Shown here: one piece after another, positions 28,796-40,613 of the stretch | How positions within the stretch are numbered: the first letter of the stretch is position 1 | Layout: each line of letters begins with the position of its first letter | Assembly (NCBI RefSeq): GCF_039555755.1 | Contig: NZ_CP154631.1 | Coordinates: 4,551,909 to 4,615,908 of the forward strand | DNA from: Pseudomonas sediminis | GTDB lineage: Bacteria > Pseudomonadota > Gammaproteobacteria > Pseudomonadales > Pseudomonadaceae | Reading direction: 5' to 3' | Length of the DNA: 64,000 nucleotides | The notes under the pieces: model-generated | What the model saw: only the letters and a program-made list of their open reading frames with translations | What the model was told of the DNA's origin: nothing | Databases searched by the model: none | Translations under genes and position numbers: made by a program

Positions 28796-29074
28796 TCAGT
28801 GATTGCAGTCCGGGCCATGAACATGATCGTCCTCATCGGCGATCATCGGCTCCATCTCCAACTGGAGGCTGACCAGGTTGGTGGCCTGCGGACGCAGCAG
28901 CAGGTTGACGTACTCGGTATCGCCCTCCTCCACGTCGACGCCGATCAGCAACTGATCGCCAACGGCCTGGACCCACAGCTCCTTGCCCTGCCAGACCACA
29001 GCAAAGCGGCTGCAGGAGGTCTCCAGCTGGGTGCCGTCGTTATCTTCAAGAATCAGTTGCAGAGCGTCGCTCAT
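28796..29074 (-). CDS. Conserved 92-residue protein of the aru operon with His/Cys tail
   Basis: A small acidic protein. A beta-rich body ([44 protein letters not shown]) is followed by the tail [13 protein letters not shown], whose His/Cys/Asp pattern looks like a metal-binding extension. Pseudomonads carry such a gene between aruB and aruE; I know of no assigned function, and old names such as topoisomerase II are not supported by the sequence. Its position just before the zinc enzyme AstE makes a metal-related role conceivable but unproven. Confidence 0.8.
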   Translation of the reverse strand: MSDALQLILEDNDGTQLETSCSRFAVVWQGKELWVQAVGDQLLIGVDVEEGDTEYVNLLLRPQATNLVSLQLEMEPMIADEDDHVHGPDCNH

Positions 29075-29100
29075 AAAATCTCCGGGAATCGAGGTCAGGT

Positions 29101-30446
29101 TCAGGCTATCTGAAAAGGATAGACCGAGCCCAGTTTAAGGATCTGCGTCAGTTCATCCAATGCCGCACGGCATTCGGTCAGCAATTGCGGGTCGGCCAGG
29201 TCGGCTTCGCTCAAGCGGTCGCGGTAATGCTTGTCGACCCAGGCCACCAGGGTATCGTGCAGCGCGTCGCTCATCACCACGCCAGGATTGACCGCTGCCA
29301 GTTCCTGCTCGTTGAGCGCCACGCGCAGGCGCAGGCACGCCGGGCCACCGCCATTCTGCATGCTCTGCTTGAGGTCGAACACGCGCACCTCGCGGATCGG
29401 CCCGCCGCTGGCCGTCAGCTGCTGCAGATAGCGCCAGACGCTGGCATTGTTCCGGCATTCCTCCGGCACCACCAGCAGCATGCTGCCGTCGGCACGGCTC
29501 AGCAGTTGACTGTTGAACAGGTAGGAGCGCACCGCGTCCTGCACGCTGACGGCAGAACCAGGCACGCATACGGCCTGGAAGTTGCCGCCACGACGAGCCA
29601 GCTTGTCGCCCAGCTCGGCCAGCACCTTGTCTGTTTCGAGGAAAGCATCCTGGTGATAGAACAGCACCTCGCCGTTACCCACGGCGATCACGTCATTGTG
29701 GAACACGCCCTGATCGATCACCGCCGGATTCTGCTGGGCGTAGACCACACCCGCCTCGCTTAGCCCATGCAGACGGGCCACCGCCTGGCTGGCCTCAAGG
29801 GTCTGTCGCGCCGGATAGCGCGCCGGCGCCGGATAGCGAGCGTCGAAGGCGCTGCGCCCGTAGACGAAGAACTCCACCCCGGCGTCGCCATAACCCTTGC
29901 AGAAGCGCGTGTGGTTGGCTGCGCCCTCGTCACCGAACTGCGCCACTGCCGGCAGCGCCGGGTGGTGAGCGAAGTGCGCCGGGTTGGCGAACATCGCCTG
30001 CAGCACGCGACTGGTGGTCGGGTGCTCGATGCTACGGTGGAACTTGCAGTTGAGGTTGGCCGCGGTGAAGTGCACGCGCCCGTCCGCCGTGTCGGCACTA
30101 GGGCTGACGGTGCAGGCATTGGCCGTCCACATGCTCGAGGCCGAGCAGCTCGCCACCAGCAGTGGCATGGCCTCGCGTGCCGCACGCTGGATCACCTCGA
30201 CATCGCTGCCGGTAAAGCCCAGGCGGCGTAACGCCGCGACATCCGGACGCTCCTGCGGGGCCAGTACGCCCTGCTTGAAGCCCATGTCCATCAGCGCCTT
30301 CATCTTCGCCAGGCCCTGCTTGGCAGCCTCCTTGGGGTTGGATGCCGCCTGACTGTTGCTCTGCGAAGCCACGTTGCCGTAGGACAGCCCGCCGTAGTTG
30401 TGAGTCGGCCCGACCAGGCCGTCAAAGTTCATCTCATAGGCAGCCA

Positions 30447-30447
<1 letters not shown>
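29101..30447 (-). CDS. astB: N-succinylarginine dihydrolase
   Basis: A 448-residue enzyme of the amidinotransferase fold that turns succinylarginine into succinylornithine, CO2 and ammonia. Family features are [19 protein letters not shown] at the N terminus, [29 protein letters not shown] (catalytic His) and [12 protein letters not shown] with the nucleophile Cys. The ATG overlaps the astD stop (TAATG). Known as aruB in Pseudomonas. Confidence 0.96.
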
Positions 30448-31916
<1,469 letters not shown>

Positions 31917-31973
31917 TTACCACTCCCAGCATTTTCCGGCGGCCGGCTTGGGCCGCCGCGCAAAACCAATAAC

Positions 31974-32990
31974 TCAGCGGTGCGCCGACAGCGTCACAGC
32001 ACGCACCTGATCACCCGCGGAAAGGCGCAGACGCTTGGCGGTCAGCGGATCGACCACCAGGGTGCCGGCAGCCAGGCGTGCAGGCGCAGCGGTGATGCGG
32101 CAATCCTGGCGCTTGCGGTTGTGTATCAGGAAAGGCTCGGCGTCATCGCCTGGCGTGCCGATGGCCAGCACCAGGTTCTGGCTGCCGTGCACGGCGCGGA
32201 TCTTCGCGGTTTCTGCCTCGATAGCCGGGCCGGCATCGAAGATGTCGACATAGCCCTGGTAGCTGAAGCCCTCGGCCTTGAGCATGGCCAGCGCCGGCTC
32301 GGTATCCGGATGTACCCGACCGATCACGGCGCACGCATCTTCGGACAGGAAGCAGGTATAGAGCGGAAACTTGGGCATCAGCTCGGCGATGAAAGCCTTG
32401 TTGCCAACGCCGGTGAGGTAGTCCGCCTGGGAGAACTCCATCTTGAAGAAATGCCGACCAAGACTTTCCCAGAACGGCGAACGCCCGCGGTCATCGGACA
32501 TGCCGCGCATCTCGGCGATCACCTTGTCGCCGAACAGCTCGCGAAACTCGGCGATGAACAGAAAGCGCGCCTTCGACAGCAGGCGGCCGTTGAGGCCGCT
32601 GCGGTGATCGGCATGCAGGAACAGCGAGCACAACTCGGAATTGCCGGTCAGGTCGTTGGCCATGAACAGCGTCGGCACCTGGCGATGGATGTTCAGCTCC
32701 TGCGAAGCACTGACCGTGAGGCCGACGCGGTAGTTGTACCAAGGCTCACGCAGGCCGACAGCACCGGCCACCGCAGAAATGCCCACCACCTTGCCGGCAT
32801 CGTCTTCGAGTACGAACAGGTAGTCGGCATCGGCACGTTCGGCCTCGCCGCGAAAGGCCTTCTCCGCCCAGCCGACCCGATGCGCCAGGCGCTCCTCGTT
32901 GGCCGGCAGCGTGGTCAGGCCGGCGCCGGTACTGCGAGCCAGGTCGATCAGGGCCGGCAAGTCGGCGCTGCGCACGGGACGAACGATCAT
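31974..32990 (-). CDS. aruG: Arginine N-succinyltransferase, subunit beta (AruG)
   Basis: A 338-residue acyltransferase (GNAT-like) that transfers succinyl from succinyl-CoA to arginine. It starts MIVRPVRSADLPALIDLARS and shows ELCSLFLHADHRSGLNGRLLSKARFLFIAEF and WESLGRHFFKMEFSQADYLTG. It is paralogous to the next gene; together they form the heterotetramer known in Pseudomonas (single AstA in E. coli). The long open frame upstream is a shadow of aruF. Confidence 0.94.
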   Translation of the reverse strand: MIVRPVRSADLPALIDLARSTGAGLTTLPANEERLAHRVGWAEKAFRGEAERADADYLFVLEDDAGKVVGISAVAGAVGLREPWYNYRVGLTVSASQELNIHRQVPTLFMANDLTGNSELCSLFLHADHRSGLNGRLLSKARFLFIAEFRELFGDKVIAEMRGMSDDRGRSPFWESLGRHFFKMEFSQADYLTGVGNKAFIAELMPKFPLYTCFLSEDACAVIGRVHPDTEPALAMLKAEGFSYQGYVDIFDAGPAIEAETAKIRAVHGSQNLVLAIGTPGDDAEPFLIHNRKRQDCRITAAPARLAAGTLVVDPLTAKRLRLSAGDQVRAVTLSAHR

Positions 32991-33073
32991 AAATCCTCCA
33001 GATTCCTCAAGAGTACCGTCGGCACTCTCATCCGCCCTCGAAGGGGCGCCCGCTCCAGCCGGAGCAGAGCCTG

Positions 33074-34090
33074 TTAAACAGCGACCAACCTGACGCTGGC
33101 ACCTTCCCCAACCCCCAGCACCTCGGCCGCCTGCACACTGAGCACCACGGGCTTGCCCGGCACCCAGTCGAGGTCGGCGACGATGGCGCGGAAGTCCTGC
33201 AGTTGGCCATTGCTGACCAGATACTGGCGGCCACCGGCCTCGGCGTCGCCGATCTTCACCGGCACCAGGCGGCTCTGCGCGATGCTGCGAATGCCCGACG
33301 TGCGCGCATGCAGGGTCGGGCCACCGTCGAAGATGTCGATGTAATGGTCGGTCTCGAAGCCTTCGCGCATGAGGATGTCGAAGGTGATCTGCGCACGCGG
33401 ATGCACCTGGCCCATGGCCTCCTGCGCCTCGTCCGAGAGCAGCGGCACATAGATCGGATAATGCGGCATCAGCTCGGCGAGAAAGGTGCGGCTTTTGAGG
33501 CCGCACAGGCGCTCGGCCTCGGCGTAGGTCATGTCGAAGAAATTGCGCCCCAGCGCGTCCCAGAACGGCGAATCACCGTTCTCGTCGCTGTGGCCGACGA
33601 TCTCCACCACCACGGCATCGGCGAAGCGCTCCGGGTGCCCCGCCATGAACAGCAGGCGCCCGCGCGAATTGAGCTCGGCGTACACGCTGCTGACCAGCGG
33701 GCGCTCGACGTAGAAGCTGGTGAGCAGGCTGTTGCCGGTCAGGTCGTGACACAGCGACAGCACGTGGATCTTGTTGTGGATCTTCAGCTCGCGCGAGTTG
33801 TGCACGAAGGTTTCGTTGCGAAAGCTGTAGAAGGGTTCGGAGTAGCCCGCCGAGGCAACGATGCCGGAACAGCCGACCAGGCGGCCGCTCTCGGTGTCCT
33901 CGAGGACGAAGAAGTAGCTCTCCTCGCCATTGAAACTGACTTCGGCGGCGAACGACGCATCCGAGGCGGCGATCTTGTCGCCCAACCGGCCTGCATCGTC
34001 CGGCAAGGAAGTGACACCCACCGGGCTGTCAGCAGCCAGTCGCTGCACATCCGCCAGGTCCGCCATTTGCGCAGGGCGCATCACCAGCAT
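33074..34090 (-). CDS. aruF: Arginine N-succinyltransferase, subunit alpha (AruF)
   Basis: A 338-residue paralogue of AruG, starting MLVMRPAQMADLADVQRL. It shares the core motifs LTSFYVERPLVSSVYAELNSRGRLLFMAGHP and WDALGRNFFDMTYAEAERLCG. It is the second gene of the aru operon, 83 bp before aruG, and the REP pair in front of it separates it from aruC. Confidence 0.94.
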   Translation of the reverse strand: MLVMRPAQMADLADVQRLAADSPVGVTSLPDDAGRLGDKIAASDASFAAEVSFNGEESYFFVLEDTESGRLVGCSGIVASAGYSEPFYSFRNETFVHNSRELKIHNKIHVLSLCHDLTGNSLLTSFYVERPLVSSVYAELNSRGRLLFMAGHPERFADAVVVEIVGHSDENGDSPFWDALGRNFFDMTYAEAERLCGLKSRTFLAELMPHYPIYVPLLSDEAQEAMGQVHPRAQITFDILMREGFETDHYIDIFDGGPTLHARTSGIRSIAQSRLVPVKIGDAEAGGRQYLVSNGQLQDFRAIVADLDWVPGKPVVLSVQAAEVLGVGEGASVRLVAV

Positions 34091-34151
34091 GGGTCACTCC
34101 TTCTAAAACACGGGATCTATAGGACTCGCAGCCAGGGTCAGGCGGACAACC

Positions 34152-34246
34152 GTGGGAGGTGCTTCGGCTCTGGCATCCTGCTTCGCTCTAGCTCCTGCAT
34201 CCATGCCGTCGCAGCCGCGATTGTCGCGGCTAAAGCTCCACCCACA
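34152..34246. repeat. REP pair (type GTGGGAGG) between aruC and aruF
   Basis: GTGGGAGGTGCTTCGGCTC at one end and, inverted, TCGCGGCTAAAGCTCCACCCACAG at the other. It fills the 172 bp between aruC and aruF and may change mRNA stability between them. Confidence 0.7.
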
Positions 34247-34262
34247 GCAAGTCAGCGAAGAC

Positions 34263-35650
<1,388 letters not shown>

Positions 35651-35772
35651 AAAGCGTCGGAAAGGCGCAGTTTAATCGCAGATCGCCGCTTGGAGCACGC
35701 TGCCAGAAAAAATCTCCGCAGGCTGACTGGCCGGTATCGAAAGTCCTGCTTGCGTAACCATGCACGACCTAC

Positions 35773-35886
35773 TCCCTCTCCCATTTATGGGAGAGGGCTG
35801 GGGAGAGGGTGGCTCAGGCAACTCGGAGTGTCGGACAGCCCCTCTCCCCCGCCCCTCTCCCGCAAGCGGGAGAGGGGAGACAAGCT
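35773..35886. repeat. GAGAGGG-type dispersed repeat, copy B (after argR)
   Basis: Second copy of the element at 3757-3886, with an identical 34-base end (about 35853-35886). It begins 16 bp after the argR stop on the transcribed strand and may serve as the 3' end of the aot-argR transcript. Confidence 0.85.
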
Positions 35887-35902
35887 TGTAGAAGACGCCG
35901 CC

Positions 35903-36883
35903 TCAGCCCCGCTCGACCGGCGTCGACGTCAGCTCGAAGGGGCTGTTGCTGCGACGCTGGTTGCGATCATCGCGCGGCGTGGCGCCGAAGAAGTTGCGGT
36001 AGGCACTGGAGAAATGCGGCCCCGAGGAAAATCCGCAGGACAGGCCGATTTGGATGATCGACTTGCTGGTCTGCATCAGCAGCTGGCGCGCCTTGCTCAA
36101 GCGCAACTCCAGGTAATACTGGCTGGGCACGCGATTGAGGTACTGTTTGAAGATGCGCTCGAGCTGACGACGCGACACACACACATGCTGGGCAATCTCG
36201 TCGGTGGTCAGCGGCTCCTCGATGTTGGCTTCCATCAGCAGCACGGCCTGGGTCAGCTTGGGATGGCTGGAGCCGAGGCGATTCTGCAGCGGAATACGCT
36301 GACGCTCACCACCCTCGCGAATGCGCTCGACCACCAGTTCCTCGCTCACCGCACCGGCCAGCTCGGCACCGTGATCGCGCGCCAGCACTGCCAGCAGCAG
36401 ATCGAGCACGGCCAAGCCACCACAGGCGGTCAGGCGATCGCGATCCCAGTCGAACAGATGGCTGGTGGCGATGACCTTGGGGAAACGCTCGGAGAAATCG
36501 TCCTGCCAGCGCCAGTGCACTGCCGCACGATAACCATCGAGCAAACCGAGCTGAGCCAGCGGATAGACCCCGGCAGACAGCCCGCCGATCACGCAACCGC
36601 TGCGCACCTGCTGCTTGAGCGCCGCCGCCAGGCCCGCGGACACCTGCGCCGGCGGCGTATCGGCGAGCAGAAACAGCTTGTCCAACCCTTCCAGATGCCC
36701 GGCCCAGGGCTCGCCCGGCAGACGCCAGTCACCCGCAGCCAGCGGCTCGGCCTGGAGGAACACCAGCTCGTACACCACGTCCGGATGCACGCGCTGGGCA
36801 ACACGCAGGGCTTCCTCCGCCAGAGACAAGGTCAGGGCTTTGGTGCCAGGCCAATACAAAAAGCCGATTCGATGAGGCGTCAT
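35903..36883 (-). CDS. argR: Arginine-responsive AraC-family regulator ArgR
   Basis: A 326-residue protein of the Pseudomonas type, unrelated to E. coli ArgR. An N-terminal GATase-1/DJ-1-like sensor domain (RIGFLYWPGTKALTLSLAEEALRV) is followed by a C-terminal AraC helix-turn-helix (LTTDEIAQHVCVSRRQLERIFKQYLNRVPSQYYLELRLSKARQLL and IIQIGLSCGFSSGPHFSSAYRNFFG). It activates arginine catabolism and uptake when arginine is plentiful. It is the last gene of aotJQMP-argR. Confidence 0.94.
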   Translation of the reverse strand: MTPHRIGFLYWPGTKALTLSLAEEALRVAQRVHPDVVYELVFLQAEPLAAGDWRLPGEPWAGHLEGLDKLFLLADTPPAQVSAGLAAALKQQVRSGCVIGGLSAGVYPLAQLGLLDGYRAAVHWRWQDDFSERFPKVIATSHLFDWDRDRLTACGGLAVLDLLLAVLARDHGAELAGAVSEELVVERIREGGERQRIPLQNRLGSSHPKLTQAVLLMEANIEEPLTTDEIAQHVCVSRRQLERIFKQYLNRVPSQYYLELRLSKARQLLMQTSKSIIQIGLSCGFSSGPHFSSAYRNFFGATPRDDRNQRRSNSPFELTSTPVERG

Positions 36884-36937
36884 TAGTGTCTGTTCAGGTC
36901 CGCTGTGCACCGGTTCAGTGCGCAGTCTAGCTTCTTA

Positions 36938-37702
36938 TTATTTGAGACTGCCGGAAAGAAACTGCTGCAGTCGTTCGGATTGCGGATTGGCCAGCACTTC
37001 CTTCGGGCAACCGCGCTCTTCAACCAGCCCCTTGTGCAGGAATACCAGCTGGTTCGACACCTCGCGGGCAAAACCCATTTCGTGGGTCACCACCACCATG
37101 GTGCGACCTTCGGTGGCCAGGTCCTGCATCACCTTGAGCACTTCGCCGACCAGTTCCGGGTCGAGCGCCGAAGTCGGCTCGTCGAACAGCATCACCTCCG
37201 GCTCCATGGCCAGGGCACGGGCGATGGCCACGCGCTGCTGCTCACCACCGCTCATGTGCGCCGGGTAGGCATCCTTGCGGTGCGCCACACCGACCTTGGC
37301 CAGGTAGTGCTCGGCCTTGTCGCGGGCCTCGGCCTTGCTCACGCCGAGCACATGCACCGGCGCTTCCATGACGTTTTCCAGGGCGCTCATGTGCGACCAC
37401 AGGTTGAAGTGCTGGAACACCATGGCCAGGCGCGAGCGCATGCGCTGCAGTTGCTTGGCGTCGGCGGCACGCAGCGAACCATCCTTGGCCGGCACCAGCT
37501 TCAGCTCTTCGTTGTTAAGCAGAATCTTGCCGGCATGCGGCTGTTCGAGCAGGTTCAGGCAGCGCAGGAAGGTACTCTTGCCCGAGCCGCTGGAGCCGAT
37601 GATGCTGATCACGTCGCCCGCCTTGGCTGCCATCGACACGCCCTTGATCACCTCATGGCTGCCGTAGCGCTTGTGCAGGTCCTGAACTTCGAGTTTGTAC
37701 AT
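36938..37702 (-). CDS. aotP: Arginine/ornithine ABC transporter ATP-binding protein AotP
   Basis: A 254-residue ABC ATPase of the polar amino acid group. Walker A is GSSGSGKST, the signature is [15 protein letters not shown] and Walker B is VMLFDEPTSALD. The start MYKLEVQDLHKRYG is conserved; an ATG eight codons upstream has a better-spaced AAGGG and remains possible. In P. aeruginosa aotO lies between aotM and aotP; here only 28 bp separate them. Confidence 0.94.
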   Translation of the reverse strand: MYKLEVQDLHKRYGSHEVIKGVSMAAKAGDVISIIGSSGSGKSTFLRCLNLLEQPHAGKILLNNEELKLVPAKDGSLRAADAKQLQRMRSRLAMVFQHFNLWSHMSALENVMEAPVHVLGVSKAEARDKAEHYLAKVGVAHRKDAYPAHMSGGEQQRVAIARALAMEPEVMLFDEPTSALDPELVGEVLKVMQDLATEGRTMVVVTHEMGFAREVSNQLVFLHKGLVEERGCPKEVLANPQSERLQQFLSGSLK

Positions 37703-37730
37703 GTTCGGGTTCTCTTGAATCGTCATGGCA

Positions 37731-38429
37731 TCAGCCCTTGCGCGGGGCCATGTAGGCCAACCAGCGACGTTCGGCCAGCTTGAACAGGCGCACCAGGATG
37801 AAGGTCAGCGCCAAGTAGAACAGGCCGGCGGTGATGAAGGCTTCGAACGGCATGTAGTACTGCGAACTGACGGTACGCGCCGCGCCAGTGATGTCGATCA
37901 GGGTCACGATCGACGCCAGCGACGTGGTGTGCAGCATCATGATCACTTCGTTGCTGTACTGCGGCAGCGCACGGCGCAGCGCCGACGGCAGCAGGATGCG
38001 CCGGTACAGCTTGGCTCGCGACATGCCCATGGCCTTGGCCGCCTCGATCTCACCCGGCGGCGTGGCCTTGAGGCTGCCGGCGAGGATTTCCGCCGTGTAG
38101 GCGCTAGTATTGATGGCAAACGCCAGGCAGGCGCAGAAGGTGGCGCTGGAGAAATACGGCCACATGAAGCTGTCACGGATGAACTCGAACTGAGCCAGGC
38201 CGTAATAGATCAGAAACAGCTGTACCAGCATCGGCGTGCCGCGAATCACGTAGGTGTAGAGCCAGGCCGGGAAGTTGACCCAGGGCGATTTCGACACCCG
38301 CATCAGCGCCAACGGCAGCGCCAGGCTGAGGCCGACCGCCAGGGAGATCAGCAGGATTTTCACGGTGACCAGCACGCCGCCCCAGTACAGCGGCAGGTTC
38401 TCCCAGATCATTTGATAGTCGAAGATCAT
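37731..38429 (-). CDS. aotM: Arginine/ornithine ABC transporter permease AotM
   Basis: A 232-residue inner-membrane permease with about five helices. The HisM-type coupling loop is EAAKAMGMSRAKLYRRILLPSALRRALPQYSNE. It pairs with AotQ. The ATG overlaps the aotQ stop by 4 bp. Confidence 0.94.
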   Translation of the reverse strand: MIFDYQMIWENLPLYWGGVLVTVKILLISLAVGLSLALPLALMRVSKSPWVNFPAWLYTYVIRGTPMLVQLFLIYYGLAQFEFIRDSFMWPYFSSATFCACLAFAINTSAYTAEILAGSLKATPPGEIEAAKAMGMSRAKLYRRILLPSALRRALPQYSNEVIMMLHTTSLASIVTLIDITGAARTVSSQYYMPFEAFITAGLFYLALTFILVRLFKLAERRWLAYMAPRKG

Positions 38430-39115
38430 AGGTCAGCCGCCTTGGTACCTACCGAGTAGCGTTTCTCGAGGAACCGCAACGCCAGCAGGGACACGCTGGT
38501 CAGCACCAGGTACAGCCCCGCTACCGCCAGGTAGAAGGTGAACGGCTCACGCGTCGCGTCAGCCGCGCTCTTGGCCTTGAACATCATGTCCTGCAGGCCG
38601 ACCACGGAAATCAGCGCGGTGGCCTTGGTCAGCACCAGCCAGTTGTTGGTGAAACCGGGAATGGCGAAACGGATCATCTGCGGCACGAGAATGCGGAAGA
38701 ACACCTGCATCCCGCTCATGCCATAGGCCGCGCCGGCTTCCGCCTGCCCCTTGGGGATCGCCATGAAGGCGCCACGGAAGGTCTCCGACAGGTAGGCCCC
38801 GAAGATGAAGCCCATGGTGAACACGCCGGCGACGAAGGGGTTGATGTCGATGTAATCGTCATAGCCGACCATGGGCGCGATGCGGTTCACCATGTCCTGG
38901 CCGCCGTAGAAGATCAGCAGAATCAGCACCAGATCGGGGATGCCGCGAATCACCGTGGCATAGGTATCGCCCAACGCCGCCAGCCAACGCACCGGTGACA
39001 AGCGAAAGGCCGCACCCAGCAGGCCGAGGAAGATCGCCACTGCCATCGACGTCAGCGCCAGAAGCAGAGTGAGCCAGGCACCATCGAGAATGGTCGAGCC
39101 GTAGCCTTGAAGCAT
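38426..39115 (-). CDS. aotQ: Arginine/ornithine ABC transporter permease AotQ
   Basis: A 229-residue permease and partner of AotM, with HisQ-type loop GQAEAGAAYGMSGMQVFFRILVPQMIRFAIPGFTN. It lies 178 bp after aotJ, beyond a strong hairpin, so its expression probably depends on read-through from the aotJ promoter. Confidence 0.94.
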   Translation of the reverse strand: MLQGYGSTILDGAWLTLLLALTSMAVAIFLGLLGAAFRLSPVRWLAALGDTYATVIRGIPDLVLILLIFYGGQDMVNRIAPMVGYDDYIDINPFVAGVFTMGFIFGAYLSETFRGAFMAIPKGQAEAGAAYGMSGMQVFFRILVPQMIRFAIPGFTNNWLVLTKATALISVVGLQDMMFKAKSAADATREPFTFYLAVAGLYLVLTSVSLLALRFLEKRYSVGTKAADL

Positions 39116-39239
39116 GCGCTAATACCTCTCAGGCACCCCAGGCGCCGCCTAGCACAAAGAAAATTCATGTCGCTCACGCGACGGGTCGCACGGTTGGCAT
39201 TCAGCCAAAGCCAGCAAGAACCAACTCCGCAGAACCAAG

Positions 39240-39282
39240 AAAAAAGTGGCACCAACCCTTTTCAGGTTGTGCCACTTTTTTT
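39240..39282 (-). terminator. Strong bidirectional terminator-like hairpin between aotJ and aotQ
   Basis: A-run plus GTGGCACCAACC pairs with GGTTGTGCCAC followed by seven T; the same holds on the minus strand with six T. It starts 11 bp beyond the aotJ stop, inside the operon, and would let only part of the transcripts reach the permease genes. Confidence 0.85.
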
Positions 39283-39293
39283 GCCTGGGACGC

Positions 39294-40067
39294 TTACTCG
39301 CCGTAAACGTCGAAGTCGAAGTACTTGTCCTGCACTTCCTTGTACTTGCCGTTGGCGCGGATGGCCAGGATGGCAGCACTGATCTTGTCGGCCAGCGCCT
39401 GGTCACCCTTGCGCACGGCAATGCCCTGACCTTCGCCGAAGTACTTCACCTCGGTGAAGTCCGGGCCGGCGAATGCGAAGCCCTTGCCAGCGTCGGTCTT
39501 GAGGAAACCGTCGTCGATGTTCACCGAGTCAGCCAGGGTGGCGTCCAGACGGCCGGACTGCATGTCCAGGAACACTTCGTTCTGCGAGCTGTAACGGACG
39601 ATCTCGGCGCCGGCCGGAGCGAAGATGTCGGTGGCGTAACGGTCATACACGGACGAACGCTGCACGCCGATCTTCTTGCCTTTCAGGTCGACCAGCGGGT
39701 CCTTGATCTCGGTACCGGCTTTCATCGCCAGCTTGGCGGGGGTGGCGTAGTACTTGCCGGTGAAGTCCACGGACTTCTTGCGGTCTTCGGTGATCGACAT
39801 GGACGACAGCACGGCGTCGAACTTGCGCACTTTCAGGGCCGGGATCAGACCGTCGAACTCCTGCTCGATCCACTTGCACTCGACCTTCATCTCTTCGCAC
39901 AGGGCGTTGCCGATGTCGTAGTCGAAGCCGGAAATCTGACCATCGGGAGTCTTGAATGCGAAGGGCGGGTAGGCCGCCTCGATGCCAATGCGCAGCGGCT
40001 TCTCGGCCATGGCCAAGGGCGACATCAGGGACAGCGCCAGGGCGCCAAGCAGTGCGATCTTCTTCAT
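39294..40067 (-). CDS. aotJ: Arginine/ornithine periplasmic binding protein AotJ
   Basis: A 257-residue binding protein. The signal peptide [23 protein letters not shown] is followed by [36 protein letters not shown], the typical solute-binding family 3 start, and [33 protein letters not shown] precedes the ATG. First gene of the aot operon, with ArgR-type sites upstream. Confidence 0.95.
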   Translation of the reverse strand: MKKIALLGALALSLMSPLAMAEKPLRIGIEAAYPPFAFKTPDGQISGFDYDIGNALCEEMKVECKWIEQEFDGLIPALKVRKFDAVLSSMSITEDRKKSVDFTGKYYATPAKLAMKAGTEIKDPLVDLKGKKIGVQRSSVYDRYATDIFAPAGAEIVRYSSQNEVFLDMQSGRLDATLADSVNIDDGFLKTDAGKGFAFAGPDFTEVKYFGEGQGIAVRKGDQALADKISAAILAIRANGKYKEVQDKYFDFDVYGE

Positions 40068-40165
40068 TCTTTGCTCCTTCGAATTGGGTATGACATCGAT
40101 GGCAGTGAGGGGCCCGGGCCTTTTATGGATTGTAGAAGGCGGTGCTGCGCTGTCGTGGTGGACAA

Positions 40166-40250
40166 GCGACAAAGGGGCCTTGGCTGGGTGTGCGGCATTC
40201 TAGCGGCAGGCAATGAGGCGATATTTCCTCAATGCGACAACTAATTACAG
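40166..40250 (-). promoter_or_regulatory. Candidate ArgR sites upstream of aotJ
   Basis: TGTCGC-N8-AA is matched at 40239-40224 on the minus strand. A second TGTCGC lies at 40171-40166, with CA in place of AA. The sequence 40232-40250 is shared with the aruC promoter (pattern CTGTAANNAGTTGTCGCAT). Confidence 0.6.
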
Positions 40251-40356
40251 AAGCACCAGAAGCGCCGGGCGCAGATATTGACAGCCCGCAAAAGGAGTGA
40301 TCAAGCAGAAAAGGGTAAACGGATATCTACAGCAATACTCAGGCCATCAATCAGCA

Positions 40357-40377
40357 AAAGCCCGTTTCATGGGCTTT
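40357..40377 (-). terminator. Weak hairpin, possible end of the gsp operon
   Basis: AAAGCCC pairs with GGGCTTT across a 7-base loop; on the minus strand TTTTGC follows. It lies about 240 bp after gspM. Confidence 0.4.
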
Positions 40378-40528
40378 AACGCCGCTTTCGCGTGTCATTC
40401 AGCGTTGTAAATGGCACCGTATCGGCGCACCAACGTTCCCTAACCGCCCAATCGGGTGCGCGCTGTTACCGTGGCGCTATGCAAACCGTAGGGTGCGCAT
40501 CGGTACACGACCACGCACTGGAGTAGCC

Positions 40529-40595
40529 GTCATTCCCGCGAAGGCGGGAAACCAGGCGTTACGCAACACCTGGGCTCCCGCCTTCGCGGGAGTGA
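40529..40595. repeat. 67 bp palindromic element of the CCCGCGAAGGCGGGA type
   Basis: GTCATTCCCGCGAAGGCGGGAA at the left matches the complement of the right end in 20 of 22 positions. An inner arm ACCAGGCGTT/AACACCTGG continues the pairing. Short elements of this pattern are widespread in proteobacteria. Confidence 0.75.
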
Positions 40596-40613
40596 CGATC
40601 AATAGCGCACGAG

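Larger units (their letters stand above)
40251..40613. other. Gene-free region between aotJ and gspM
   Basis: No gene is visible. It contains a weak terminator-like hairpin (40357-40377), a copy of CGTAGGGTGCGC (40487-40498) related to the pair at 62511/62659, and the palindromic element at 40529-40595. Confidence 0.5.

Noticed and set aside
28796..29074. The label topoisomerase II for the small aru-operon protein
   Set aside because: At 92 residues, without any ATPase or breakage-rejoining motif, the name cannot be right.
31974..33506. A longer frame extending aruG upstream by about 170 residues
   Set aside because: The extra part is the antisense-like shadow of aruF in another frame, and the family start MIVRPVRSADL lies at 32990.
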